Origin: Candidatus Rhodoferax odensensis
GTDB taxonomy: Bacteria > Pseudomonadota > Gammaproteobacteria > Burkholderiales > Burkholderiaceae_C
Assembly: GCA_016718405.1 (NCBI GenBank)
Contig: JADKDJ010000002.1
Coordinates: 1-40,531, forward strand
Reading direction: 5' to 3'
DNA: 40,531 bases
In this document: piece by piece, positions 26,547 through 37,771 of the stretch
Layout of the letters: the number at the start of each line of letters is the position of its first letter
Numbering within the stretch: position 1 is the stretch's first letter
Notes under the pieces: generated by a model
Told to the model about the DNA's origin: nothing
Seen by the model: the letters and a program-made list of their open reading frames with translations, nothing else
The model's database searches: none
Translations under genes and position numbers: made by a program

Positions 26547-27811
26547 GGTTTTGCAGCCGTAGCCTGCGAAGCCTCGCAAGCCGCAACGCTGTTGAGCAAA
26601 ACTGACAGTTCGCCACTGCGCGCATCGCGCGACGCTGCCGCCACTGCGTCTGCACGCGGGAGCCATGCGTCGCTTGTGCCAGTCAGAAAGCTGATCAACA
26701 GCGACTGAATCGCGGCCGCATCGTCCAGCATGGCCACGGGGGCGATGCCGGCCCGAAACAGCACGTCGCGGGTGTCACCGGCGGGATCGCTCAAACATAC
26801 GATGGGCCGGCCAGCGCGCAGATACTCATACACCTTGGCTGGCACCTGCTCATTGCAATTGCTGGCCTGCATGACCAGAAGGCCATCCGCGCGCAGCATC
26901 TCTGCCAAGGCATCGGCATATCCGATTGCGGGCAGTATTTCGACCATCGTCTCCACACCATGTTGCCGCGCCAACTCATGCAGCAATTGTTCTGCCACTG
27001 CGGCGCGAAAGCGCACGCGCAGGCGGCCGGCCAGGTCAGGCCGATCAAGTTGCAGCCGGCCCAGCGCCTCAAACAACTGGCGCGGGTCACGCTCTGCTGG
27101 GTAGACGATGCCACTGTGCAGCAGCGTCGTCACCCCGGGCGTGAGTGGCTCGCGCTGGCCTAGTGCCTGCTCGGCCCGCGCAAAGGTGGCTTCGTCGTAG
27201 CCGTTCTCCAGCATCACCATGCGATTGGCTGCGAGAGGGTAGCGCTCGCGATACATGCGCACCGCCCCCGGTGTGGTGAAACAGCAGGCGCTTGTGCGTT
27301 GGGCTGCGAGCTGTTCAATGGCCTGAAAGCTTTGCCAGGTCTTCGGGTCTTCCGGATAGCCGTCTTGGGCCATCGGGTCACGAAAGTCAGCGATCCAGGG
27401 CAACCCGCTGCGGCGCTGCAGCTCGGCGCCAATGAGGTGGGCCGTCGCCAATGGGTAGGTAGACCAGATCGCGTCCGGCTTGTGCTCGTGAATCATCTGC
27501 ATGCCGATGCGTACTGCGTCATAGCGCCAACTGATCCAGCGATCAGGCCGAGCCAAGGCAGCGACGTAGCGGCCACCGATGGACAGATGCCTGCGCGTGT
27601 CAAGCGCCCAAGCCCGACGCACCACGGTACCGTCCGGCACCTCGGCCATCAGGTCGTCGGCAGTGCGCTCATAGGCCATCGGGTGCGCCGTCAGCACCAG
27701 TGGCTGCCATCCCAGCGCCGGCAGTTGTTGCACGAAGCGCAAAGTTCGCTGGATCCCGCTGCTGCCGGCCAGTGGCGGGAAGTGGTAAGCCACCATCAGC
27801 ACGCGTTTCAT
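26543..27811 (-). CDS. Glycosyltransferase, GT4-like
   Basis: This is a 422-residue GT-B protein. MKRVLMVAYHFPPLAGSSGIQ is the typical start. DAIWSTYPLATAHLIGAEL and WIADFRDPMAQDGYPEDPKT follow, then MLENGYDEATFA and the donor half with AEMLRADGLLVMQ, VPAKVYEYLRAGRPIVCL. This pattern is frequent in XrtA loci next to hydrolases 1 and 2. It is coupled to hydrolase 1 upstream (ATGA, 27811-27808) and to the GNAT gene downstream. Frame intact. Sugar and linkage unknown. Confidence 0.9.
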   Translation of the reverse strand: MKRVLMVAYHFPPLAGSSGIQRTLRFVQQLPALGWQPLVLTAHPMAYERTADDLMAEVPDGTVVRRAWALDTRRHLSIGGRYVAALARPDRWISWRYDAVRIGMQMIHEHKPDAIWSTYPLATAHLIGAELQRRSGLPWIADFRDPMAQDGYPEDPKTWQSFQAIEQLAAQRTSACCFTTPGAVRMYRERYPLAANRMVMLENGYDEATFARAEQALGQREPLTPGVTTLLHSGIVYPAERDPRQLFEALGRLQLDRPDLAGRLRVRFRAAVAEQLLHELARQHGVETMVEILPAIGYADALAEMLRADGLLVMQASNCNEQVPAKVYEYLRAGRPIVCLSDPAGDTRDVLFRAGIAPVAMLDDAAAIQSLLISFLTGTSDAWLPRADAVAAASRDARSGELSVLLNSVAACEASQATAAKP

Positions 27812-28692
27812 GGTGACTCCATCCTCTGGCTTGGGGCTGGCAAGGCAGCCAGCCACTCACAGGTAAGCGCCTCGATGGCCTGCTGGTGAGCTCGGTCCGA
27901 GAAAGTGTGGTCGGCTTCTTCAAGCATGTGCTGGCTGAGCTCCGAGCGCTCCAGTGCGCCCGCCCAAGCTGGTTCGGTGCGAACGGCCTCGATGAACTCT
28001 CGGGCAGTGTAGTCACGGCCACTGAGCAGCAGCAGGATGGGTCGGCTGGTGTCGTGCCACGCGTCCGCCATGCGCAACTGGAAAGGCGCCTGCTGTGTCG
28101 CATCAACCCTGGCAGTCGCCCTCGAAGTGCGAAGGCTGCCGAACAAGCCGCGCAGCGCAGTCCATGCCACGCCGCCCGACAGCACCTTGCGCCAGAAGGC
28201 CGGCTCGCGCAGCCGCTGCAGGTAGTAGTGCTTGACATGGGTGCGGGCCAGAGTCTGCGCTGAGCGCACCCAAGGGTTCACGACGCACAGCCCGCCCACG
28301 CGTTGGTCGTTGGTGGCTTGGCAGTAGATCAGCGCGGCAGATGCCCCATCGCACAGCCCCCACAACACCACGCGACGTAGGCCAGGTAGTTGCTTGAACA
28401 GAAGGTCGATCGCAGCCGCAATGTCGTCGCTGATCTGCTCAAAGCTGCGCATCGCGCCGCCGCTGTCGCCCATGCCGCGGTGGTCAAAACGCAGCACGGC
28501 ATGCCCGGCAGCGGCCACGCTTCGGGCCAGGTCCACAAACTGTCGGTGGCTGCCTGCGCGGTATTGCGGGCCCCCGACGACGATCAGCAAGGCGGTGTCG
28601 CACTTGGTTGCAGGCCGGCTGAGCACACCCACCAAGGATTCACCTGCCACGTCAAAGACGTGGCCGGATTCAGTGCAGGGCGGTGCGGTCAT
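27808..28692 (-). CDS. Hydrolase 1, exosortase A system-associated (alpha/beta hydrolase with Cys nucleophile)
   Basis: This 294-residue alpha/beta-hydrolase fold protein matches the TIGR03100 family. It has the oxyanion region VVGGPQYRAGSHRQF, FDHRGMGDSGG, and the nucleophile elbow WGLCDGASA (112-116), which has Cys114 where serine hydrolases have Ser. The acid is probably the Asp in LLLLSGRDYT and the His is in EEADHTFSDRAH. A Cys elbow occurs in dienelactone-hydrolase-like enzymes and thioesterase relatives, so acyl transfer or thioester hydrolysis is plausible. It overlaps hydrolase 2 upstream and the glycosyltransferase downstream by ATGA at each side. Confidence 0.92.
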   Translation of the reverse strand: MTAPPCTESGHVFDVAGESLVGVLSRPATKCDTALLIVVGGPQYRAGSHRQFVDLARSVAAAGHAVLRFDHRGMGDSGGAMRSFEQISDDIAAAIDLLFKQLPGLRRVVLWGLCDGASAALIYCQATNDQRVGGLCVVNPWVRSAQTLARTHVKHYYLQRLREPAFWRKVLSGGVAWTALRGLFGSLRTSRATARVDATQQAPFQLRMADAWHDTSRPILLLLSGRDYTAREFIEAVRTEPAWAGALERSELSQHMLEEADHTFSDRAHQQAIEALTCEWLAALPAPSQRMESP

Positions 28693-29516
28693 GCGGCCAT
28701 CGCCTGCAAGGCGTCGAGCGTGGCCTTAAGCAGCTCTGGCGCCTCCTCGATCTCGGTGGTCTGCCAGAACGCAGGCCCCATCACCACCGAACTGTGCACC
28801 TGGTGGCCGGCTTCGCGGCAAGCGTTCAGCCACTGCAGCGCGGGTGGTGCAAGCGTGGCATCGGGCCGGCTGGTCATGTCCAGCCAAGCGATGCGAGTGA
28901 GCGCAGCAGGTGGCCTCAATTTCGCCTGGCCCAGGCCCTGGGCCAGGGCAGAAGGCAACTGATAGCCTCCGACCTCTACCGTGCCACCGGCATCCAGCAC
29001 CCCCTTCAGCGCGGCCAGGCCGCCGCGGGCATCACCGGCCAGCATTTCGCCGGCCACTTTGATGCGCAAAAACTGCTGCAACTGCATCTGCCCGTTGATC
29101 ACAGGTGCCCAAAGCAGCAAGCCGGGTGTTGGTCTCAGCACCTCCGCTGCGGCCCCTGCCAACAGGCATCCGGCACGGGCGCCCCACAGCCAGAGTGGTG
29201 CATCAGTGTGATGTTCTCGCAGCCAGCGGGCGCCTGCCATCGCATCATCAAGCCAGTCTGCCCAACCAGTCTCGGCCAATTCGCCTGCGCTGTCGCCGCA
29301 GCCTCGCAAGTCAATCTGCAGCACGGCGAAACCAGCGCTTGCCAGGGCCCTTGCCTGCAAAGCAGCCATGCGCCGCACCTTGTTCATCTCTTCGGCGAAC
29401 GGGTGCAGGTAGAGCACAGCGGCCTTCACGGGGCCCGCGCGCGGCGTGTGGTGCAGCGCAAAGCGCGGGCTGCCGTCGGCGGCCGCCATGAAGAAGGCGT
29501 CGAGGCGGGCGTTCAT
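28689..29516 (-). CDS. Hydrolase 2, exosortase A system-associated (alpha/beta hydrolase fold, no canonical nucleophile)
   Basis: This 275-residue protein matches the TIGR03101 family. Blocks are VLYLHPFAEEMNKVRRM, VLQIDLRGCGDSAGEL and LWLWGARAGCLLAG. The elbow reads Gly-Ala-Arg-Ala-Gly (112-116), so the nucleophile position is Arg114 and no Ser or Cys stands there. I chose ATG 29516; the longer in-frame extension is unlike the family. With hydrolase 1 it forms an invariant neighbour pair in XrtA loci. It may be a pseudo-enzyme partner of hydrolase 1, or bind an acyl-ACP made by the gene upstream (inference). Confidence 0.9.
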   Translation of the reverse strand: MNARLDAFFMAAADGSPRFALHHTPRAGPVKAAVLYLHPFAEEMNKVRRMAALQARALASAGFAVLQIDLRGCGDSAGELAETGWADWLDDAMAGARWLREHHTDAPLWLWGARAGCLLAGAAAEVLRPTPGLLLWAPVINGQMQLQQFLRIKVAGEMLAGDARGGLAALKGVLDAGGTVEVGGYQLPSALAQGLGQAKLRPPAALTRIAWLDMTSRPDATLAPPALQWLNACREAGHQVHSSVVMGPAFWQTTEIEEAPELLKATLDALQAMAA

Positions 29517-29580
29517 GCCACACCCGGCGCGGGGCAGAACCGCAGGCCTGCACTGCGCCAAACAGCGGCGCGAAGCACGG

Positions 29581-29832
29581 TCAGTTGCCCAGCTTTGAGC
29601 TGACGAAATCAGCCAACGAGCCGACGGTGGCAAAAGTGCTGCCGTCAATGTCGTCATCGTCAACCATGATGCCAAAGTGCTGCTCAAGGGCCGTGATCAA
29701 CGACACCACGGCCATGGAGTCGAGCTCGGGGATGGCGCCAAGCAGCGCAGTGTCGCGGGTGAACGAGGCTCCGCGGCCGCCGAGGCTGAGCGTTTCGTCG
29801 AGGACGAGATTGAGTTCACGCGCGATGTTCAT
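29581..29832 (-). CDS. Acyl carrier protein, XrtA-associated
   Basis: This 83-residue acidic protein carries the 4'-phosphopantetheine attachment motif PELDSMAVVSL with Ser39. Helix I (MNIARELNLVLDETLSLGGRG) and helix III (LEQHFGIMVDDDDID) are standard for an ACP. ATG 29832 is preferred; ATG 29844 would add MDSR. It is the first gene of the minus-strand operon and lies 64 bases before hydrolase 2. It faces the acyl-CoA ligase gene in divergent orientation. The ligase probably loads it. It should carry an acyl group used by the hydrolases or acyltransferases of this operon. Confidence 0.92.
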   Translation of the reverse strand: MNIARELNLVLDETLSLGGRGASFTRDTALLGAIPELDSMAVVSLITALEQHFGIMVDDDDIDGSTFATVGSLADFVSSKLGN

Positions 29833-30015
29833 CCTGGAGTCCATGCTTGAAGATTGAAGGCAGCGCGATTTTAGGCAGGCGATCCAACACGCCCTGTGGC
29901 CAAAGCGTGCACTGTCACACACTGCGGTGTTTCGTGGCGACTCGACCTCAAAGGGCTGCATGCCATACTGATCTGCTGGCTGCTTTGAGCAGCGGACTGA
30001 CTTGGTTTTGGACGC

Positions 30016-31611
<1,596 letters not shown>

Positions 31612-31678
31612 GTCGCGCATGCACTGCTGCCCTGTCTGATCGACAGTGCCAGTTGCGACGAACCGCCAAGGCACTGCC

Positions 31679-32555
31679 ATGCTGATCAAGAAAGCCATCT
31701 TCCCCGTCGCCGGCTTGGGCACACGCTTTTTGCCCGCCACCAAGGCGCAGCCCAAGGAGATGCTGCCCGTGGTCGACAAGCCCCTGATCCAGTACGCGGT
31801 GGAAGAGGCCTACGCGGCCGGTGTGCGCGAGATGATCTTCGTCACCGGGCGCCACAAGCGGCCGATCGAAGACCACTTCGACATGACCTATGAGCTCGAG
31901 GTGGCGCTTGAGCAGGCCGGCAAGCAAGAGCTGCTGGACGTGGTGCGCCGCGTCAAGCCCGACGACATGCAATGCATCTACGTGCGCCAGGCTCAGGCCC
32001 TGGGCCTGGGGCACGCTGTGTTGTGCGGGCAGGGCCTGATCGGCGACGAGCCCTTCGCCGTGTTGCTGGCCGACGACCTGATGGTGGGACAGCCGCCCGT
32101 GCTGGCGCAGATGGTGGAGCAGTTCACCGAGTGGCGCGCATCCATCCTGGCCGTGCAGGAGGTGCCCGCCGAGCACACGCGCCGCTACGGCATCGTGGCA
32201 GGCAACGAAGTGAGCGAGCGCATGATTGACGTGCAGCGCATCGTGGAGAAGCCCGCCCCGCCGATGCGCCGTCGCGCCTGGCCGTGGCGGGGCGCTACAT
32301 ATTGACCTGGGCGTGCTGCGCGAGATCGCCATGCAGCCGCGCGGCGTGGGCGGCGAGATCCAGCTCACCGACGGCATCGCCTCGCTGCTGCGCCGCGAGA
32401 AGGTGTTCGCCTACCGCTACGAGGGCACGCGCTACGACTGCGGCAACAAGGAGGGCTTCTTGCAAGCCAATGTGGAGTTGGCGCTGGACCACCCCACGCT
32501 GGGCCCCGGCTTCCGCACCTATCTGCAAGACCTGGCCAAGGCGCGGGCGTTCTAG
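31679..32555 (+). CDS. galU: UTP-glucose-1-phosphate uridylyltransferase (two frame slips)
   Basis: GalU makes UDP-glucose, the precursor for many nucleotide sugars. MLIKKAIFPVAGLGTRFLPA with the GxGTRxLP signature and KAQPKEMLPVVDKPLIQYAV fix the family. FAVLLADDLMVG is the metal-binding region, and GGEIQLTDGI plus RYDCGNKEGFLQANVELAL are C-terminal family blocks. The frame slips near 32255 and near 32310. The product joined across them has a normal length of about 292 residues. The start ATG 31679 has AAGG about eight bases upstream. It probably belongs to the operon that starts with the ligase. Confidence 0.92.
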
Positions 32556-32593
32556 CCTGGGCCGTGGCCGCTATTCTTTGATTGAGGATGTCC

Positions 32594-33883
32594 ATGTCCA
32601 CCACCACGGCACCTGCCGCTGACACTTTGCGCGCCGACGCGCCTGCTGCCCGTGCCGTGCCACGGCACGTGGAGATGAGCCAGTTCCCGGTGGTGGATGG
32701 CGAGCTCGTGGTGGGCGGCATGCCCTTGTCCCGCCTGGCGGCCCGCGTGGGCCAGACCCCGTTCTACGCGTACGACCGCAATCTGCTGACACGCAGGGTG
32801 AGCGAACTGCGCGCGGCCTTGCCCACCGGCATCGAGCTGCACTATGCGATGAAGGCCAACCCGATGCCGGCGGTGGTGGCCCACATGGCCCGGCTGGTGG
32901 ATGGCATCGACGTGGCCTCGGCCGGCGAGCTGAAGGTGGCGCTGGATGCCGGTGCCAACCCCGCCGAGGTGAGTTTCGCAGGCCCAGGCAAGCGCGATGT
33001 GGAACTGCAGCAGCAAGCCGTGGCCTCGGGCGTGCTGGTCAATCTGGAATCTCTGCGCGAGGTGAACGTTCTCGCGCAGGCATCGGCGCAGCTCGGCCTG
33101 CCGGCCCGTGTGGCCGTGCGCGTGAACCCCGACTTCGAGCTCAAGGGCTCGGGCATGAAGATGGGCGGCGGCCCCAAGCAGTTTGGCGTGGACGTGGAGG
33201 TGGTGCCCGAGCTGATGGCGCGCATTGCCAGCGCGGGTCTGGCCTTCGAGGGCTTTCACCTCTTCGCGGGCTCGCAAAACCTGCGCGCCGATTCAATCTG
33301 CGAGGCGCAGGCCAAGTCCTACGGGCTGGCCTTGCGCCTGGCCGAGGGCGCGCCCGGGCCGGTGCGTTTTCTCAACCTGGGTGGGGGCTTCGGCATCCCG
33401 TACTTCCCGGGTGAGCAAAGGCTGGACCTGGGGCCGATCGGCGACAACCTGCGCAACATCCAGGCGCGCGCGGCGAAGGACATGCCGCAGGCATCGATCG
33501 TGATCGAGCTGGGGCGTTACTTTGTGGGTGAGGCGGGTGTGTACGTTGCGCGCGTGGTGGACCGCAAGGTGTCGCGCGGCCAGGTCTACCTGGTGGCCGA
33601 CGGCGGGCTGCACCACCATCTTTCAGCCTCGGGCAATTTTGGCCAGGTGGTGCGCAAGAACTACCCGGTCACCATCGGCAGCAAGACGGCCTCAACACAG
33701 CGCGAAACCGCGTCGGTGGTGGGGCCGCTGTGCACGCCGCTGGATCTGCTGGCTGATCGCATGGACCTGCCGGTGGCCGAGGTGGGCGATCTGGCGGTGG
33801 TGTTCCAGTCGGGCGCCTATGGCGCCAGCGCCAGCCCGCAGAGTTTTCTGGGGCATCCGGCGTGCGTGGAAGTGTTGGTCTGA
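32594..33883 (+). CDS. PLP-dependent decarboxylase, exosortase A system-associated
   Basis: This 429-residue fold-type III enzyme is related to diaminopimelate and ornithine decarboxylases and matches TIGR03099. I chose ATG 32594 because GAGG at 32584-32587 sits six bases upstream; ATG 32588 has no spacing. LHYAMKANPMPAVV holds the PLP lysine (Lys87), LNLGGGFGIPYF the phosphate-binding loop, and FQSGAYGASASPQSFLGHP the C-terminal active-site segment. IELGRYFVGEAGVYV is also typical. It should convert an amino acid to an amine or to another amino acid. Its regular neighbourhood with the ligase and ACP suggests that it supplies a building block for the same product. Substrate unknown. Confidence 0.93.
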   Translation: MSTTTAPAADTLRADAPAARAVPRHVEMSQFPVVDGELVVGGMPLSRLAARVGQTPFYAYDRNLLTRRVSELRAALPTGIELHYAMKANPMPAVVAHMARLVDGIDVASAGELKVALDAGANPAEVSFAGPGKRDVELQQQAVASGVLVNLESLREVNVLAQASAQLGLPARVAVRVNPDFELKGSGMKMGGGPKQFGVDVEVVPELMARIASAGLAFEGFHLFAGSQNLRADSICEAQAKSYGLALRLAEGAPGPVRFLNLGGGFGIPYFPGEQRLDLGPIGDNLRNIQARAAKDMPQASIVIELGRYFVGEAGVYVARVVDRKVSRGQVYLVADGGLHHHLSASGNFGQVVRKNYPVTIGSKTASTQRETASVVGPLCTPLDLLADRMDLPVAEVGDLAVVFQSGAYGASASPQSFLGHPACVEVLV

Positions 33884-33919
33884 GCACGGCAGACGAAGCA
33901 CCAGATTGCGGACTCAGCC

Positions 33920-33935
33920 CCCCCAATCAAGGGGG
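33920..33935. terminator. Short GC hairpin after the decarboxylase gene
   Basis: CCCCC (33920-33924), loop AATCAA and GGGGG (33931-33935) form a 5-bp stem 37 bases after the decarboxylase stop. No T-run follows, so termination is only possible, not shown. It lies in a 136-base gap before the next gene, where I see no clear promoter. Confidence 0.3.
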
Positions 33936-34019
33936 AGGCCGATTCGAATGTGAACAGATGCGCTACCGACCGACCGGTGCAACACATAGACTGATCCTTT
34001 GCCTCGCAGGAGTCGCGTC

Positions 34020-34451
34020 ATGAAGCAAGTCACTGTCCTGGCCATGTCCGTGGCCGCCGCAATGCTCTCCAGTGCTGCCATGGCACAGCTGGCGTGCCCC
34101 GCCAACACAACACGTGTCCAAACACTGACGGCTGTCGTGGGCGGGAAGACGATGTGCGCGGCCTCTGGAGGCGACCGATGGCAGGAGTGGCACAACGGTT
34201 CGAACGCTGGACCGCTTGTTGACTACAAGCGGGGCCCGGGCCATGCAGTGGATCCGACGGAAACAGTCGGAACGTTTATCGCTATCGATGGGGCCAGTTC
34301 ACGGTTGACGCACATTTATTCGGGCGGCGGTACGTACTCATGGATCGTGTGTGCGGACGCGACCAACACTTTCTACACCTTGGTTTCCACAGGCGGCGCG
34401 CCAACCATCACAGGGGTGACTTTGCTGCCCGGCCTGATCGCATGCCCTTGA
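34020..34451 (+). CDS. Exported protein of unknown function with four cysteines
   Basis: The 143-residue protein starts at ATG 34020, with AGGAG eight bases upstream, and has a clear signal peptide ending in SSAAMAQ. The mature part begins LACPANTTRV. It has Cys residues in LACPANTT, KTMCAASGGDRWQEWH, SWIVCADAT and GLIACP, enough for two disulfides. The blocks GGDRWQEWH and DYKRGPGHAVDPTETVGTF recur, as far as I remember, in unnamed secreted proteins of Burkholderiales and methylotrophs. It has no PEP-CTERM signal, no anchor and no domain I recognise. It is a single-gene unit with a strong terminator after it. Confidence 0.8.
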   Translation: MKQVTVLAMSVAAAMLSSAAMAQLACPANTTRVQTLTAVVGGKTMCAASGGDRWQEWHNGSNAGPLVDYKRGPGHAVDPTETVGTFIAIDGASSRLTHIYSGGGTYSWIVCADATNTFYTLVSTGGAPTITGVTLLPGLIACP

Positions 34452-34513
34452 GAGCTTGAATGGCCTCAGGGGCGCCATTGGCCTCCCTGGTGCCTTCAAG
34501 GCAATGATCCGTG

Positions 34514-34543
34514 ACCGGCGCTCAGGCGCCGGTTGCTGTTTGA
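34514..34543 (+). terminator. Rho-independent terminator after the four-cysteine secreted protein
   Basis: ACCGGCGC (34514-34521), loop TCAG and GCGCCGGT (34526-34533) form a perfect 8-bp GC stem. TGCTGTTTG follows. It stands 62 bases after the stop of the secreted protein and 18 bases before ATG 34562, so the VanZ fusion gene would need its own promoter or read-through. Confidence 0.7.
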
Positions 34544-34561
34544 ATGCGCTGAAATCGGGGG

Positions 34562-37500
34562 ATGGTCCTGCGCTCGCGAACCCTGCTCGGTGCCTACCTG
34601 CTGTTCGTGGTCTATGGCAGCCTGGTGCCCCTGGATTTCGTACCCCTCCCGCTGGACGAGGCCTGGCGGCGCTTTGGGCAGATTCCCTTCCTGGCCCTGG
34701 GCGTGGATTCTCGTGCGGACTGGGTGGCCAATGGCGTGCTCTATCTGCCTCTGGCTTTCCTCGTCACCCGCGTGTTGCAGGCAGCTTTGCGGCCGAGGCC
34801 CTGGGTGGCCGCCGCACTGGCCTTGGCCGCGAGCTGGGCCGTGGCGTTGGGGGTTGAGTTTGCGCAGGTGTACTTTCCGGCGCGCACGGTGTCGCTCAAT
34901 GACCTGATGGCCGAGGCCATCGGCAGTGCGATCGGGGTGCTGGCGGCGCCGCTGCTGGCCCCGTGGGTGCAGGCGCTGGGGCGCGCGCGCGCCGTGGGTG
35001 GCACGCGGTTCGGCGGCCATCTGTTGCTGGCCTATGTGGTGGCGTATGTGGTGCTCTCGTTCTTTCCGTATGACCTGCTGCTGTCGTCGGGCGAGCTGAA
35101 GGACAAGCTCGATTCGGACGCCTGGGGCTGGCTGTTCGCCAAGCCGGATCGAGGCTGGGCCATGGCGCTGTTTCAGCTGGGCGTGGAAGTGGCGCTCGCC
35201 ATGCCCTTGGGGCTGTGGTTGTCGCGCCATGTGCGTCAGCCGCTGAAGCATGTGGCGGTTGGCGCGCTGCTGGGCCTGGGCATCGAGCTGGGGCAATTCC
35301 TGATCGCCACGGGCGTGTCGCAAGGGGCGTCCGTGTTGGCGCGTGCCCTTGGCGTGTGGCTGGGCGCTGCCGGGGCCAGCCGGTTGGCCGCGCTCGGGCT
35401 GGCCGGCGTGCGGGTCGTGTTGCGCAAGTGCACCTGGCCGCTGGCGGTTGGCTACCTGCTGGCGCTGGCTTTCGTCAACGGTTGGTTCCGCGGCAGTTGG
35501 CACGGTTGGCACGGCGCGGCGCCGGTGTGGGCAGAGCTGCGTTGGATGCCCTTCTACTACCACTACTTCACCACCGAAGGCCTGGCGCTGTACAGCCTGG
35601 GCAGCGTGGCCTTGATGTACCTGCCGCTGGTGGCCTTGGGCTGGGCTCGGCAATGGTCGCGCTGGGCCAACGGGGCCCTGGTACTGTTGGCGGCACTGAC
35701 GGTCGAGATAGCGAAGCTCTTCATTGACGGGCTGCGACCCGATCCCACCAACCTGATCATTGCGGCCGTGGCGGCTGCGGTGGCGCATGAATGGGCCTTG
35801 ACGGTGGGCCAGCCGTCCGCCGTGCCGTCTGTGGCAGGCGCTTTCGCCGCGAGCGAGGTGCGGGCCCAGCCAAGCTGGTGGCATTTGTTGGCCCTGGCGC
35901 CCGTGGCTTGGTGGGCCGTCACGTCCCCGGCTGGCGCGGGCCTGCTGCTGGGCGCGCTGGGCGTGGCGGCAGGCCTGGTGTGGTGGCGGCCGATGCTGGC
36001 GTTGGCGATCATTCCGGCGGGCATCCCGGCGTTGGATCTGGCGCCCTGGACAGGGCGCTTCTTCGTGGATGGGTTCGATCTGCTCGTCGTCACCTGCCTG
36101 GTCGTCGCATGGCATCGGTCGCGCCCGGGCCCGACGCACAAGCAACGAACGCCTGAGCGCAGCCTCACGTTTGCCTGGGTGGGTGCCAGCCTGTTGATCA
36201 GCGCGCTGGTGGCGTTGTGGCCGCTGCCTGCGCTCGACGCGAACAGTTTCAGCAGCTACTACAGCCCGTTCAACGCCTTGCGAGTGGCCAAAGGCTGGGT
36301 CTGGGCCGCATTGTTCGCCGGCCTGTTCAGCCGTGTGGGCCGCGATGCAGGTGATCGCGAGCGACTGGTGAGCGCAGGCATGCTGATTGGTTTGGCGATA
36401 TCAGTGGCCTGGGTGATGTGGGAGCGCGCGGCGTTTGTAGGGCTGTTTGATTTCGCTGCCGACTATCGCGTCACCGGGCCCTTCTCGGCCATGCACCGAG
36501 GCGGCGCGTTCATTGAGTGTCACTTGGTCGTGGGCTCCGCCTTTGCGCTGAGCTGGGCATTGCGGGCCGATGGATGGCGACAGCGCTCGCTCGCCCTTGT
36601 GTTGCTGGCGATGGCAAGCTATGCGGTGATGGTCACCTACTCGCGCAACGGCCAAGCGGGGCTGGTGGTTGTGGCCGGGTTGACGCTCCTGGCTGCAGTG
36701 GCAAGAGAGGCGCGGGCCGTGCGGCCAGTGGTCATGGCCCTGCCGGTGTTGGTGGTGGGTTCACTCGTGGCCGTGGTGTTGCTCGGGCCGTTTGCGCGCG
36801 AGCGCCTGGCACAAACTGCGATCGATCTGGCCGTGCGCCAAGCGCATTGGGCCGACGCGCTGAGCATGCGGCAGCACACTGGTTGGGCAAGCGCCTTCGG
36901 CGAAGGCTTGGGCAGCTTTCCTGCGGCGCACTTCTGGCGCAGCCGCGAGCCGGTGCACGCTGCGCCCCACGGGCTGGTTCGCGAGGGCGGCAACGCCTGG
37001 CTGCGATTGGGCACGGGCGCCACTCTCTACATCGATCAGAGCATCTCGCGTCCGGTAGGTGCCCACTTGCTGCTGGAAGCGGACCTTCGTTCCACCACGC
37101 CCGCATCTGCTCTGGAAGTGACGCTGTGCGAAAAATGGATGCTGACATCCGCGACCTGCGTGTCAGCAACCCTTGTGGTCCCGCGTGCGGGACCGGATTA
37201 ACAGCTGTGTGACGGCGCGCGTTGATGCTGCGCCGTTGCTCAAGGCCGCCGCTCTCTTTGATCGCCCGCTCAAGTTCTCGGTGGCCACTCCGCGCGGGAA
37301 GGGCAGTGTGGACATCGACAACCTGCGGCTGAGCGACGGCTCGAGACCTGCAACGCTGATCGCCAATGGCGACTTTGCAGCGGGCATGGATCGATGGTTC
37401 TTCAGCACTGACGTTGATCCGCCTTGGCACATCCACAGCATGCCCGTGGCGGTGCTTTTTGAGCAGGGCTGGTTCGGTATGCTGGCTTGGGGCACGTTGA

Positions 37501-37721
37501 TCGTGGTGGCCGCCATCAATGGTTGGCGCTCAGTGCGAGAAGGCGAGACGCTGTCGGCCACGGCGTGGGCGGCAACTGGTGGCTTCTTGGTCTGCGCAAG
37601 CCTGAACACTTTGATTGACGAACCTCGCTTTCTGGCGCTGCTGCTGATCTTGCTCTGGCTTTCCGCGGCACGCCCATGGGGTCGAAGCTCAGCGGTTGCA
37701 AGCTGTCAACCGCGCATTTGA
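34562..37721 (+). CDS. Giant VanZ-VanZ-O-antigen-ligase fusion membrane protein (one frameshift)
   Basis: The product is about 1050 residues. VanZ-like unit 1 spans residues of about 1-145 (LLGAYLLFVVYGSLVPLDF; GVEFAQVYFPARTVSLNDL). A second VanZ-like region follows at about 150-410, with FFPYDLL, ELGQFLIATGVSQGAS and the related IAKLFIDGLRPDPTNLIIAA. From about 430 on, a polytopic domain resembles O-antigen ligase/polymerase, with SSYYSPFNALRVAKGWVWAA, VTGPFSAMHRGGAFIE, TYSRNGQAGL and the final HIHSMPVAVLFEQGWFGML. Between these lies a periplasmic beta-rich insert (SVDIDNLRLSDGSRPATLI; NGDFAAGMDRWFFSTDVDPP). The frame slips near 37185. The gene starts within GGGGGATGG. It is probably the polymerase or ligase of the exopolysaccharide. 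Confidence 0.82.
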
Positions 37722-37771
37722 GTGGGTGACCCGCGCTCGTTCAGCTAGCACACTGCCGGTGCGGCGCATTG

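Noticed and set aside
34496..36145. 549-codon open frame on the minus strand opposite the VanZ fusion
   Set aside because: It is rich in Arg, Gln, His and Pro, has no domain, and mirrors a strong membrane-protein reading on the plus strand. It is a typical GC-rich shadow.
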